From: Planctomycetota bacterium
Lineage (GTDB): Bacteria > Planctomycetota > UBA1135 > GCA-002686595
Assembly (NCBI GenBank): GCA_012959525.1
Contig: DUDB01000060.1
Coordinates: 1-64,000, forward strand
DNA length: 64,000 nt
Direction of reading: 5' to 3'
How positions within the stretch are numbered: position 1 is the stretch's first letter; the number at the start of each line of letters is the position of its first letter. Below are positions 40,407-48,428 of the stretch, piece by piece. The position numbers were made by a program, and so were the translations under genes. The notes under the pieces are model-generated. The model searched no databases and was not told where the DNA came from. It worked only from the letters and a program-made list of their open reading frames with translations.

Positions 40407-40979
40407 CTATGCCGGGTCTTCGGAGCCCGGCGAGGGCCCAAGGGTGTCCCCGGTCTGGGCCAGTTCGTCCCGAAGATCGGCGGCGCGCTCGTAATCCTCC
40501 TTGCGGATCGCGAGCTCCAGGGCCCGGCGCAAGTCGCTCAGGTGCTCCTGGACCGAGGCCTCGGCCTCGTCCACGCCGGGCAGGCGGCCGACGTGCTTGT
40601 CCGCGCCGTGCATGCGTGCCAGCACTTCCGTCAGATACTGCGCAAACACCTCATAGTCGCGTTCGCAGCCCACGCGCCCCTTGCGCTGCAGTTCCACGAG
40701 GGTCATACCGCACTCAGAACAGGTCAGGCTCGGCGTCGCGCCCTTGTGGGTGACCTGCACCTTGATCGGGCTCCCCTTGATTAGGTTCCACAATTGTGTG
40801 CCCGCCATGGTCTGCATCAGGCCCTCGGGCATACCCGTCGCAAGGCCTGACCCCTGGGCGCAGACCTCACATAGGTGGTGGATCGTCAGCTTGTTGCGGC
40901 TGTCGCCGGGCCCGACGAAGTCCTCGACCTCATAGACGTGGACGGTCGCAAGGTTCTTGTTGCAGCTTGGGCAGAGCAT
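40407..40979 (-). CDS. mcsA: McsA-like zinc-finger/UVR adaptor of ClpC
   Basis: 190 residues. Four CxxC zinc motifs ('LCPSCNKNL', 'LCEVCAQ', 'TCSECGMTL', plus Cys in 'RVGCERDY') and a C-terminal UVR motif ('LSDLRRALELAIRKEDYERAADLRDEL') are the McsA layout. In Bacillus, McsA activates the arginine kinase McsB and tethers ClpC. No McsB is present here, so direct ClpC adaptation is more likely. ATG 40979 starts the first zinc motif. It lies 66 bp after the Clp-N-like gene. Confidence 0.88.
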   Translation of the reverse strand: MLCPSCNKNLATVHVYEVEDFVGPGDSRNKLTIHHLCEVCAQGSGLATGMPEGLMQTMAGTQLWNLIKGSPIKVQVTHKGATPSLTCSECGMTLVELQRKGRVGCERDYEVFAQYLTEVLARMHGADKHVGRLPGVDEAEASVQEHLSDLRRALELAIRKEDYERAADLRDELAQTGDTLGPSPGSEDPA

Positions 40980-41045
40980 GGGCAGTGGACGGCTCCGGCA
41001 GCGCCGGACCGACACCTATTTCTATAGGACTCCCCGGCGGGTCCG

Positions 41046-41963
41046 TCAACAACCAGACTCGGGTGGAGATCCGGGAGGGTCCCTAAAGGCACCGCGCGCC
41101 CGTTCCACGAGGTCTGGCGTTATGCGGTGACGGCTGAGGCAGGCCGCCAGCTCCGCCTCCGCGCCCGCCAGAGAGGCAGCCAGGAAGTCCAGGCTGTCGG
41201 CTCCGCTTGGCAAGCGCGTCAGCAGGGCGGCCAGTGCTGGGGAGGGCGTGAGGGGTCCCTCAGGCGGGTCCGAAGCCGGTGGCGTCTGACCCTCTGCAGC
41301 GCTCCGGATCTTGCCTGGGCTCCAGCCGCTGGCGGAGCGCAAGGCCGGGTCCTCCTCCAGGGTCGCGAGGAGTAGTCCCAAAGACGTGATGGAGCGCTCC
41401 TTCCTGCCGTGTGCGCTACGGCAAGCGCGCACGAGGGAGCGCTTGGCGGCCCCCGAGAGGCCTTGAAAGAGGTGTCCATCTGGATTCAAGCGCTTCGGGG
41501 CCTGCACGCCCTCGTCGCCCTCGTCATGGGGCCAATCAGGTTTGCCCAGGGCTTCCTGCACGGCCCGGGGCAGGGCTTCGGCGCAGGCCTCGGCCAGCCC
41601 CGCAGCCCCCAATTGCGTCCGTGCCTGATCGAGCGCCCTGGACCGGGCCTTTTTCAGTACCGCGAGCGATTCAGATGAGAAAGGCAGCACGGCCTTGGCG
41701 CCCACCACCATCAATCCCGGTGAGAGGGCCAGCAGCTCCGTGTCCAGGGTCTCGGGATCGGCAAAGGCGTGCTCGATCACTTGTCCAGCGGCGCTCTCTT
41801 CGTCTCCCAATACGGCACCGAGGACGTGCTCTTGATGGACCTGGTCGGCGTGCAGCCACAGGGCGCGCCGCACGCCATTCTCCACTAGCCCGCGCAGGTA
41901 GGGGGCCAGCTCGGCCAGCGCCCGACCCAACTCGATGTCGTTGCTTTCGAGGAGAAGCTTCAC
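41046..41963 (-). CDS. Orphan Clp N-domain-like protein upstream of mcsA-clpC
   Basis: 305 residues, not firmly recognised. Segments resemble degenerate Clp-N repeats. 'RRALWLHADQVHQEHVLGAVLGDEESAAGQVI' parallels the ClpC phrase with '[19 protein letters not shown]'. 'VLPFSSESLAVLKKARSRALDQA' parallels '[18 protein letters not shown]'. 'LSGAAKRSLVRACRSAHGRKERSITSLGLLLATLEED' looks like a third. No AAA domain follows. Its start overlaps the murD stop by 4 bp and mcsA follows, so it may be an adaptor or decoy tuning ClpC. The homology is my reading of pattern and needs a profile search. Confidence 0.6.
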   Translation of the reverse strand: MKLLLESNDIELGRALAELAPYLRGLVENGVRRALWLHADQVHQEHVLGAVLGDEESAAGQVIEHAFADPETLDTELLALSPGLMVVGAKAVLPFSSESLAVLKKARSRALDQARTQLGAAGLAEACAEALPRAVQEALGKPDWPHDEGDEGVQAPKRLNPDGHLFQGLSGAAKRSLVRACRSAHGRKERSITSLGLLLATLEEDPALRSASGWSPGKIRSAAEGQTPPASDPPEGPLTPSPALAALLTRLPSGADSLDFLAASLAGAEAELAACLSRHRITPDLVERARGAFRDPPGSPPESGC

Positions 41964-43339
41964 TTGTAACTTTGCAGGTAGGAGTGGAAGGCGAGGGAAC
42001 GGTCCTTGAAATTCTGGAACTCGTCAAACGAGGCGCAGGCCGGGGAGAACAGCAGCGTGCCCCCTTTGGGTGTTTCGTCCAGTGCGCGGTGGGTTGCCTG
42101 TTCCAGATTGGTCTCCACCCAGGCCTCGGCCCCGGCTTGGAGCAATGCCCAGTGGATCTGCTGAGCCGAGGCACCATAGGCAACGACCCGCGTTCCACGC
42201 GCCTTGAGTTGGCGGGCCAACTCGTTCCAGCTCAAGCCCTCTTTAGCTTGGCCGCCCAGCATCAATGTGCACGGCTCGGAAACACTCTCCAGGGCGGCCA
42301 GGGTGGAATCGGGAGTGGTCGAGACTCCGTTGTCGACGACGACTATGCCGTCGAAGTCTCCTAGTGATTCCATGCGGTGCTCAAGTCCCTTGATCTGGCC
42401 CAAGCTCCTGGCCAGATCAGCGGGCTCGCCCCCCAGTTTCCTTGCCATGCCCAAGGCCAGAAGGGCGTTGTCCACCTGGAACGAACCGGGCAGAGCCAGA
42501 TTACTGACGGCCCCCAGGTTCTCGTCGTCGGCCCGGAAGCGGCCTTCGACCACCCGGCAGTCTCCACTCGTGCGGGAGTGGGTGCGGACGAAGCAGTCGG
42601 CCTGGACCCGATAGCGGGGGCGTTCGATCAGGCCCACCGGGAGGAAGGCTGTCCCCTCAGGGCCCAGCTGTTCCAGGATGCGGGCCTTGGCTCGCTCGTA
42701 GGCGGCCACCGACCCGTGGCGTTCGAGGTGGTCGGCCAGAACGTTGGTGATGGCGACCACTTCCGCTCGTCCGCGTTCAGCGTTCTCGGACAGGGCCTCC
42801 AGTTGGTAGGAGGAGATCTCTACCACGGCAATGGTGTCCTCAGACAGATCAGCCGCTTTAGCAAGGAGGGAGACACCGATGTTGCCTCCCAGCACCACTG
42901 AATGGCCCGAGTGCTTCAGGAGTCTCTCCAGGATGTGTGCCGTCGAGCTCTTGCCCTGGGTTCCGGTGATGAGCACCAGCCGTGCCGCACAGGATTCCAG
43001 GAACAGCTCCATCTCGGAGGTCACTTTCGCCCCGGCACCGCGTGCGGTGACGAGCAGCTCGTGATCCGGGGGAACGGCCGGATTGGCCACAACCCAATCG
43101 GCTCCGGTGAAGTCCTCCTCGCGGTGTTCTCCCAGGACCCAGACGGGGGGGGCGCCGTTGGGTGGATCGGTGTTCCACGCTTCGAGGGCAGGCGCCAGAT
43201 CATCGGCCGTGCGCAGATCCGTGATCGTCACCAGGGCACCGGCTTCCACCAACCAACGCGCCGCCGATGCTCCGCCCCCGAAGAGGCCGAACCCCATGAC
43301 GGTCACCTTGGAATCCTGGAAGCGCTGCTTTACGGACAT
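41960..43339 (-). CDS. murD: UDP-N-acetylmuramoylalanine-D-glutamate ligase MurD
   Basis: 459 residues, usual length. N-terminal Rossmann 'VTVMGFGLFGGGASAARWLVEAG', Mur ATP site 'LITGTQGKSSTAHIL' (Gln replaces the usual Asn), 'VVLGGNIGVSLL', 'VEISSYQLEAL' and 'ITNVLADHLERHGS' follow the MurD order, with a C-terminal domain containing 'TPDSTLAALES'. It adds D-Glu to UDP-MurNAc-L-Ala in peptidoglycan synthesis, in the cytoplasm. Presence implies a peptidoglycan wall. Its 5' end overlaps the PEGA lipoprotein gene by 10 bp. Confidence 0.92.
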   Translation of the reverse strand: MSVKQRFQDSKVTVMGFGLFGGGASAARWLVEAGALVTITDLRTADDLAPALEAWNTDPPNGAPPVWVLGEHREEDFTGADWVVANPAVPPDHELLVTARGAGAKVTSEMELFLESCAARLVLITGTQGKSSTAHILERLLKHSGHSVVLGGNIGVSLLAKAADLSEDTIAVVEISSYQLEALSENAERGRAEVVAITNVLADHLERHGSVAAYERAKARILEQLGPEGTAFLPVGLIERPRYRVQADCFVRTHSRTSGDCRVVEGRFRADDENLGAVSNLALPGSFQVDNALLALGMARKLGGEPADLARSLGQIKGLEHRMESLGDFDGIVVVDNGVSTTPDSTLAALESVSEPCTLMLGGQAKEGLSWNELARQLKARGTRVVAYGASAQQIHWALLQAGAEAWVETNLEQATHRALDETPKGGTLLFSPACASFDEFQNFKDRSLAFHSYLQSYK

Positions 43340-43836
43340 CCGTCGATGGGTTTGGACTTCGGTTTCTCGTCGGCATTGCCGGCGGCCTCTCGGCGCGCCC
43401 AGGCACGTTCAAGAAAGGTGTCCACCCGGACATCTTCCGTGCCGTCATCTCCGCGATCCTGTTGCAATTCCACGTGGTAGGGGCGCCGATCGGTGCGGCC
43501 CAACGGGATGATCAGCTCCCAGATCACATCCAGGGGAAAGCGCGCCCGCAGCGGAGGGGTCAGATCGAGGCGCTCCGACCAGGTGTGGTAGCCGGGGAGG
43601 TAGAGGGTCAAGCGGCGCTGGCCGTAGTGCACGAACTCGTGTTCCAGGGGTGTGTGCCCGATGATCTCCTCGTCGAAGCGCACTAGAGCTCCGGGGGGGA
43701 CCGACTCCACGGCGAGGATGCGTCGCGTGCGACAGCCGCAGAGGAGCAGCGTGCCACACAAGACCACCGCCAGAAGCACTCGCCCATTTCTCAGGGGCCT
43801 CGGACACGCGTCGTGGGAAGTGGCTGTTTTGTGCAT
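43330..43836 (-). CDS. PEGA-domain lipoprotein
   Basis: 168 residues. The N-terminal hydrophobic stretch 'VLLAVVLCGTLLLCGC' ends in a lipobox. The mature region is a PEGA domain: 'AVESVPPGALVRFDEEIIGHTPLEHEFVHYG' through 'LYLPGYHTW'. PEGA proteins are surface or periplasmic beta modules of unknown general function. The ATG at 43836 lies 4 nt after the 3' CCA of the tRNA-Ser gene on the same strand, so the longer frame running through the tRNA is rejected. It probably shares a transcript with the tRNA and murD. Confidence 0.78.
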   Translation of the reverse strand: MHKTATSHDACPRPLRNGRVLLAVVLCGTLLLCGCRTRRILAVESVPPGALVRFDEEIIGHTPLEHEFVHYGQRRLTLYLPGYHTWSERLDLTPPLRARFPLDVIWELIIPLGRTDRRPYHVELQQDRGDDGTEDVRVDTFLERAWARREAAGNADEKPKSKPIDGCP

Positions 43837-43840
43837 GGAA

Positions 43841-43930
43841 TGGCGGAGAGGCCGGGATTCGAACCCGGGGTCCCCGTGAAGGGACACCACATTAGCAATG
43901 TGGCGCATTCAGCCGCTCTGCCACCTCTCC
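43841..43930 (-). tRNA. tRNA-Ser (GCU)
   Basis: 90-nt type II tRNA on the minus strand. The acceptor stem GGAGAGG/CCTCTCC is followed by discriminator G and encoded CCA. The anticodon arm CCACA-TTGCTAA-TGTGG places GCT as anticodon, the variable arm is long (GTCCC...GGGAC), and the T arm is CCGGG-TTCGAAT-CCCGG. It decodes AGC/AGU. It is not tRNA-Sec, which would have UCA as anticodon. Confidence 0.95.
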
Positions 43931-44142
43931 GGCCGGGATCTCACGCGCGCGGGCGGCGAGCGGATCGGTCGCGGAAGATACGGCCCCTGCGGCGTACAGG
44001 CAAGCCCGGCGTGGCCCTGGACCATGGTGGGGGCCCCGAGTCAGCGGCTGGGGGAGCTTTTTGTGAAATGGGCCGCTATTCTCCCCCATTGACTCGGATA
44101 GGAGCGAGGCACCTGTCCGAGGACTCTCGCCGCTCCACCGCT

Positions 44143-44166
44143 CCCTCGCACCCTCGCACCCTCGCA
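44143..44166 (+). repeat. Three tandem CCCTCGCA units
   Basis: Three exact 8-bp copies in the leader 24 bp before the GTG start of the YejM-like gene. It may be chance in GC-rich DNA or a variable spacer. Confidence 0.5.
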
Positions 44167-44190
44167 CCACAGCCACCTCTTTTTTCCGTC

Positions 44191-46119
44191 GTGTCCACTC
44201 CTAGTCCCTATCCCACCCGCAGGTTGATTGCCCAGGCCAGCTTTCAGCTCTGGGTCCTCTGTGTCCTGGCGGGCGCCGTCGTCGGGTCAGGATGGCTGTA
44301 TCGGTTGCCCGAGGACTCCTCCCCCTGGACACGCGTCTACGTGGGGCTGGCCCTGCTTTCCTCCGTGGCGATCCTCTCCCTGCCCGTGGGGCTCACTTTT
44401 GGGCTCCTGCATCGCAGCGTCGAGCGCCCGCGCATGATCGGTTTCCTTCAATCAGCCGTAGGCATCTTCTTCCTCGCCCTGCTCTACACGGACACGATCA
44501 TCTGGCGCATCCTGGGCCGTCACTTCGATGGAGCGGTGCTCAACGTGGCCCTCACCCCGGGTTCGGCGGACGCGGTGCACCTGGGCCTGCCGGTTTGGGG
44601 CTCGGTGGCCCTCATCTTCCTGGTGGGTGCGAGCCTGCTGTACTGGAGCTGGAGCTGGTTCCTGTCGGACCTGATCCGGCGCAGGACCTTGGGCCTTGGC
44701 ACCCGCTTGCTGCTGCAACCGCGGGTTGTCCTGCTCCTCTTCTTGTTGCCCGTGGTGGGTTTGGAGAAGAGCGTGTACGCGGCCGCGGATATGACCGGCG
44801 ACTGGGAGTTGAAGATGGCGGCCCGACCCCTGCCTCTCTATCCCCGTGCGAACCTCTCACGTTTCTTGGAGGGCGAGTCCGGTGGGCCGCCTCTCTTGCA
44901 GGTGATGCCCGAGTCCGCGGAACTGGACTATCCCCACGTGCGCCCAGTCCTGCCGGCTGATGGCCCGCGCCCGAACATTCTCATCGTTGTGCTCGACTCT
45001 TGGCGGCGGGACATGTTCAACCCGGAGCTGACACCGGGCCTGCATGCTTTCTCACAGGACGCACGGGTGTTCACGAACCACATCTCCGGTGGCAACGGCA
45101 CCCGCTTTGGTCTGTTCAGCATGCTCTACGGCCTGCACGGCTCCTATTGGTTCAAGGCGCTGGCGGAGCACGCGAGCCCCGTGCTCATGGACACACTTGG
45201 AGAGGAGGGCTACGAGCGACGCGTGTTCTCGGCGGCCTCCATGAACTTCCCGGAGTTCCGTCCCACGGCTTGGTCAGGCATGGCGGACGAGGACGTTGTG
45301 GACCGCTTCAGGGATGAGGAGGGCGAGGAGCTCTCGCGCATCTCCTATAAGAAGGACCGCTTCGTGGCTCAGGCTTTCACAGACTGGGTGGGGGAGCGGC
45401 CCAACGAGGAGCCCTTCTTCTGCTTCATATTGCTCGATGCACCGCACCAGCCCTACTACAACCCGGGCGGCCCCCATCAACCTACCGTCGACAAGCTGAA
45501 CTACGTGGAGCTGGGTATCACCACCGATGGGCCTGAGCTTGCGGACCTGCGCGAGAAGGTCAAGAACACCTACATGAACTCCGTCGTGCACGCGGATCGT
45601 ACGGCGACCCAGATCCTGGACGCGCTCGAGCAGGCGGGCCTGTCCGAGGAGACCCTGGTGGTCGTGACCGGGGACCATGGCGAGGAGTTCTGCGAGAACG
45701 GATTCTGGGGCCATACCAGCAACTTCAGCCCGGAGCAGATGGAGGTTCCCTTCTACATGCGGGGGCCAGGGATCGAAGCCGGTCAGGAGGATCGTCCCAC
45801 CAGTCACGTGGATCTCTCCAACTCCCTGCTCGAGTGCCTGGGTGCCGACCCGGCACTGAGTGGGGGCTACTCTCTGGGTCAGAGCCTCTTCGATCCCGCC
45901 GTTGAACGCGCGCGAGTGATGGGCTCTTGGGGAGACGTGGGAGTCTGGACGGACTCGGGCATCATCCAAATTCCCCTGGACTCCGCCGCCAAGGACATCG
46001 AGGTATACGATCGCGGCTGGAACCTGCTGCCCGATGGGGTCCAGCGTTGCGAAGACCAGCGCGAGGTCCTGGGGCGCGTCGTCCGGGAGTGCGTGCACTT
46101 CCTGCGCCAGCGTCAATGA
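44191..46119 (+). CDS. YejM/PbgA-like membrane protein with sulfatase-fold periplasmic domain
   Basis: 642 residues. Five membrane segments lie in the first about 200 residues ('FQLWVLCVLAGAVVGSGWL', 'VGLALLSSVAILSLPVGLT', 'FLQSAVGIFFLALLYTDTIIW', 'VALIFLVGASLLYWSWSWF', 'VVLLLFLLPVVGL'). The alkaline phosphatase-fold domain has 'VVLDSWRRDMF', Thr304 at the nucleophile position in 'GGNGTRFGLFSMLYG' and 'VTGDHGEEFCENGFWGH'. This is the DUF3413-sulfatase layout of YejM, the lipopolysaccharide-level sensor of E. coli. The GTG at 44191 is the only plausible start. It overlaps the next gene by ATGA. Confidence 0.85.
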   Translation: MSTPSPYPTRRLIAQASFQLWVLCVLAGAVVGSGWLYRLPEDSSPWTRVYVGLALLSSVAILSLPVGLTFGLLHRSVERPRMIGFLQSAVGIFFLALLYTDTIIWRILGRHFDGAVLNVALTPGSADAVHLGLPVWGSVALIFLVGASLLYWSWSWFLSDLIRRRTLGLGTRLLLQPRVVLLLFLLPVVGLEKSVYAAADMTGDWELKMAARPLPLYPRANLSRFLEGESGGPPLLQVMPESAELDYPHVRPVLPADGPRPNILIVVLDSWRRDMFNPELTPGLHAFSQDARVFTNHISGGNGTRFGLFSMLYGLHGSYWFKALAEHASPVLMDTLGEEGYERRVFSAASMNFPEFRPTAWSGMADEDVVDRFRDEEGEELSRISYKKDRFVAQAFTDWVGERPNEEPFFCFILLDAPHQPYYNPGGPHQPTVDKLNYVELGITTDGPELADLREKVKNTYMNSVVHADRTATQILDALEQAGLSEETLVVVTGDHGEEFCENGFWGHTSNFSPEQMEVPFYMRGPGIEAGQEDRPTSHVDLSNSLLECLGADPALSGGYSLGQSLFDPAVERARVMGSWGDVGVWTDSGIIQIPLDSAAKDIEVYDRGWNLLPDGVQRCEDQREVLGRVVRECVHFLRQRQ

Positions 46120-48329
46120 GCTCGGCGCGGAGTTCGCGCACGGCCCTGATCGGGACTCTGGTCCTGGTGTTCTGCGTTTCCCTGTGGGTGCGCGGGGCCA
46201 ACGGCTATCGGGTGTCTGCGAGCCCGACCCAGACCACGGACTGGTTCAGCGCCGATCCCGACAGCCACTACCACATGCGCCGTCTGGAGCGCGCCTTGAC
46301 GGATGAGGGGCGGGTCCAGGTTCGCGATCCCCTGTTGGCCTTCCCGGAGTTCGAGGGGCAGGGTGGGGCACCCATTCCCTGGCCGTCCATGTACACGCGC
46401 GTCCTGCACACCGTGCTCGCTCCATGGGCGCCGACGGATGCGAGTGCGCGGGCGCGGTACGTCGAACGTCACGTCGCCAGCGTGCCATGGGTTCTGGGAG
46501 CTCTGACCAGCTTGTTGGTGGCCTTGGCCGCTGGGTACCTGGGAGGAACACGCGCCGCCCTGTTGGCTGGTCTCTACCATGCCTTCTGTTTTGCGTCCGT
46601 GCGCTACTCCCGATTGGGCAACGGGGACCATCACGCCTTCGTCTCCTTTCTTCAGTTGAGTTGGCTCATGCTCGCCGCGCGCGGGCTTGAGCCTTCAGGT
46701 CTGCTGCGTGTCCGTCGTTCGGTCATGTTCGGAGTCATGGCCGGGGTCCTGGCGGGATTGGCGCTCGCCTCATGGGTGGCGTCCCTCCTGCTCATAGGCA
46801 CGTTGGAGCTGGCCCTCCTGTGGCGCATGTTCCGGGCCAAGCCGAGCGAGCTCCCAGGTCTGGGTGCCTTTGGCGCGGTCTTCCATTTGGCCGCAGCCTT
46901 GGTGATATGGCCCGATGCTGCCGCGAGTCCCTGGGGCGCGCTCGAGATCATCAACCTGTCCTGGTTCCATGTGGGCTTCCTCGGCGTCGGTGCTCTGGCC
47001 TGCCTGCCCCTCTGTCTCATGAAGCCGGACAGCCAAGAGCACGGGGCCGGACTGCGTCTCTACCCTTGGACATTGATCGCATTCCTTGGGCTGGCTGGCC
47101 TCGTCTTGGCTTGGGGACCGCTGGGCGAGAGCGTGGCGGAGGGGGCGCGGTGGGCCACGGGTTCCAACCGCTTCATGGGTCGCATCCACGAATCTCAACC
47201 TCTGGGGTGGGGTCTCATCGGCGGCTGGGAGCCCCTGACGCGTTGGTTGGGATGGGGTGTGGTTCTCCTGCCTCTGGCCTGGTGGCACGGGGCGCGCCGC
47301 GCGGGCGGAGCCCTGCTGCCCTATATACCAGCTGTTCTCCTTTACCTGCTGATGGCCCTCTTTCAACGGCGATTCGCCGAGGGTCTCGCGGCACCCATGG
47401 CCGTCCTGCTCGGAGTCTGGTTGGGGCACCTCACGCGTTCATTGCCAGCGCGTCGCCTCCCTCATGCGTTGCTGGCTCTCGCGTTGGCTCTCCCGCTGGT
47501 GTTTCACACCGCCACCGTTTCCAGCACCTTGTCGCGATCCACTGCGGACTCACTTTTTCCGCAGACCCTCACCGTGGAACGCGAGCGCGGACTGCGTGGG
47601 CTTTGTGCCTGGTTGGGAACCCACGGCACCGATGAGGAAGCCGTCCTCGCTCAGTGGGATTTGGGTCACATGATCGAGTGGGGTGCCGGGCGCCCAACCG
47701 TGGCCACGAACTTCGGCTCGTACCTGGGCCGTGACAGCTTTGTGGATCCTTGGCGCTTCCTGGCTGCTGCTTCCGATGAAGATGCCGAGGCCCTGTGCCA
47801 CGAGCGGCGTGTGCGCCACGTTCTGCTCGGGTCCGATTGGATGCGCAACCTGGACACGATGGTGCGCGTCTTGGCTGACGACTCCCGATCGGAGTTCTCC
47901 GAGGACAGCCTCCTGGGGCGGCTCCTCCCGTGCGCCTACGGGGATGAGATTCCGGGCCGGCCTCACCCGGGTTTTCTACGTCTGGTGGCTTTTGGCGAGC
48001 CACTGTCCGATGGCAAACCGGCCGGGTGGATCTGGGAGGCGGTGCCCGGAGCCGTACTGGAGGTGAGCGGATCCGCGGGTCAGGTTCTGCGTGCGCGGGT
48101 GCGCCGCAAGTTCAACGGGCAGCAAACCCAGTTCGTCTGGATGGGGGAGGCCCTCGTGGACGCGGACGGCCTGGCGCGCTTGCGGGTGCCCTGGAGCACC
48201 GAGGATGAGGAGTCCGGGGAGGCCGCTGCCCCTTTGCGGTGGACAATGGGCCAACGTAAGGGCGTCGTTGATGTCCCCCTCCAGGCAGTCCTGAATGGGG
48301 GGGGGTGTGTCCCGTCCCGTGACAATTAG
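46116..48329 (+). CDS. STT3/AglB/PglB-like oligosaccharyltransferase
   Basis: 737 residues with about 11-13 membrane segments. STT3-family features are an N-terminal acidic loop 'FSADPDSHYHMRRLERAL' (D47/D49, first metal site), a second 'GDHHAFVSFLQL' (D171-H-H) and the soluble-domain hallmark in 'LAQWDLGHMIEWGAG' (W-D-L-G near 515, equivalent to WWDxG). It likely transfers a lipid-linked glycan to protein Asn or another acceptor on the outer face of the membrane. It is translationally coupled to the YejM-like gene. A run of nine G at 48297-48305 lies in the last codons. Confidence 0.82.
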   Translation: MSSARSSRTALIGTLVLVFCVSLWVRGANGYRVSASPTQTTDWFSADPDSHYHMRRLERALTDEGRVQVRDPLLAFPEFEGQGGAPIPWPSMYTRVLHTVLAPWAPTDASARARYVERHVASVPWVLGALTSLLVALAAGYLGGTRAALLAGLYHAFCFASVRYSRLGNGDHHAFVSFLQLSWLMLAARGLEPSGLLRVRRSVMFGVMAGVLAGLALASWVASLLLIGTLELALLWRMFRAKPSELPGLGAFGAVFHLAAALVIWPDAAASPWGALEIINLSWFHVGFLGVGALACLPLCLMKPDSQEHGAGLRLYPWTLIAFLGLAGLVLAWGPLGESVAEGARWATGSNRFMGRIHESQPLGWGLIGGWEPLTRWLGWGVVLLPLAWWHGARRAGGALLPYIPAVLLYLLMALFQRRFAEGLAAPMAVLLGVWLGHLTRSLPARRLPHALLALALALPLVFHTATVSSTLSRSTADSLFPQTLTVERERGLRGLCAWLGTHGTDEEAVLAQWDLGHMIEWGAGRPTVATNFGSYLGRDSFVDPWRFLAAASDEDAEALCHERRVRHVLLGSDWMRNLDTMVRVLADDSRSEFSEDSLLGRLLPCAYGDEIPGRPHPGFLRLVAFGEPLSDGKPAGWIWEAVPGAVLEVSGSAGQVLRARVRRKFNGQQTQFVWMGEALVDADGLARLRVPWSTEDEESGEAAAPLRWTMGQRKGVVDVPLQAVLNGGGCVPSRDN

Positions 48330-48428
48330 GTGAAACCCGCTCATCAGGAAGGGTAGCCATGCCTCATTCTGGCATTCTGGGCTCCTCTCCCCGAGTGGCT
48401 GCTCTTTTGCAGTCCGCTCACCGACCCG

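Noticed and set aside
43841-43930. tRNA gene considered as tRNA-Sec because selenoproteins are predicted
   Set aside because: The anticodon is GCU and the acceptor and D arms are of ordinary tRNA-Ser type.
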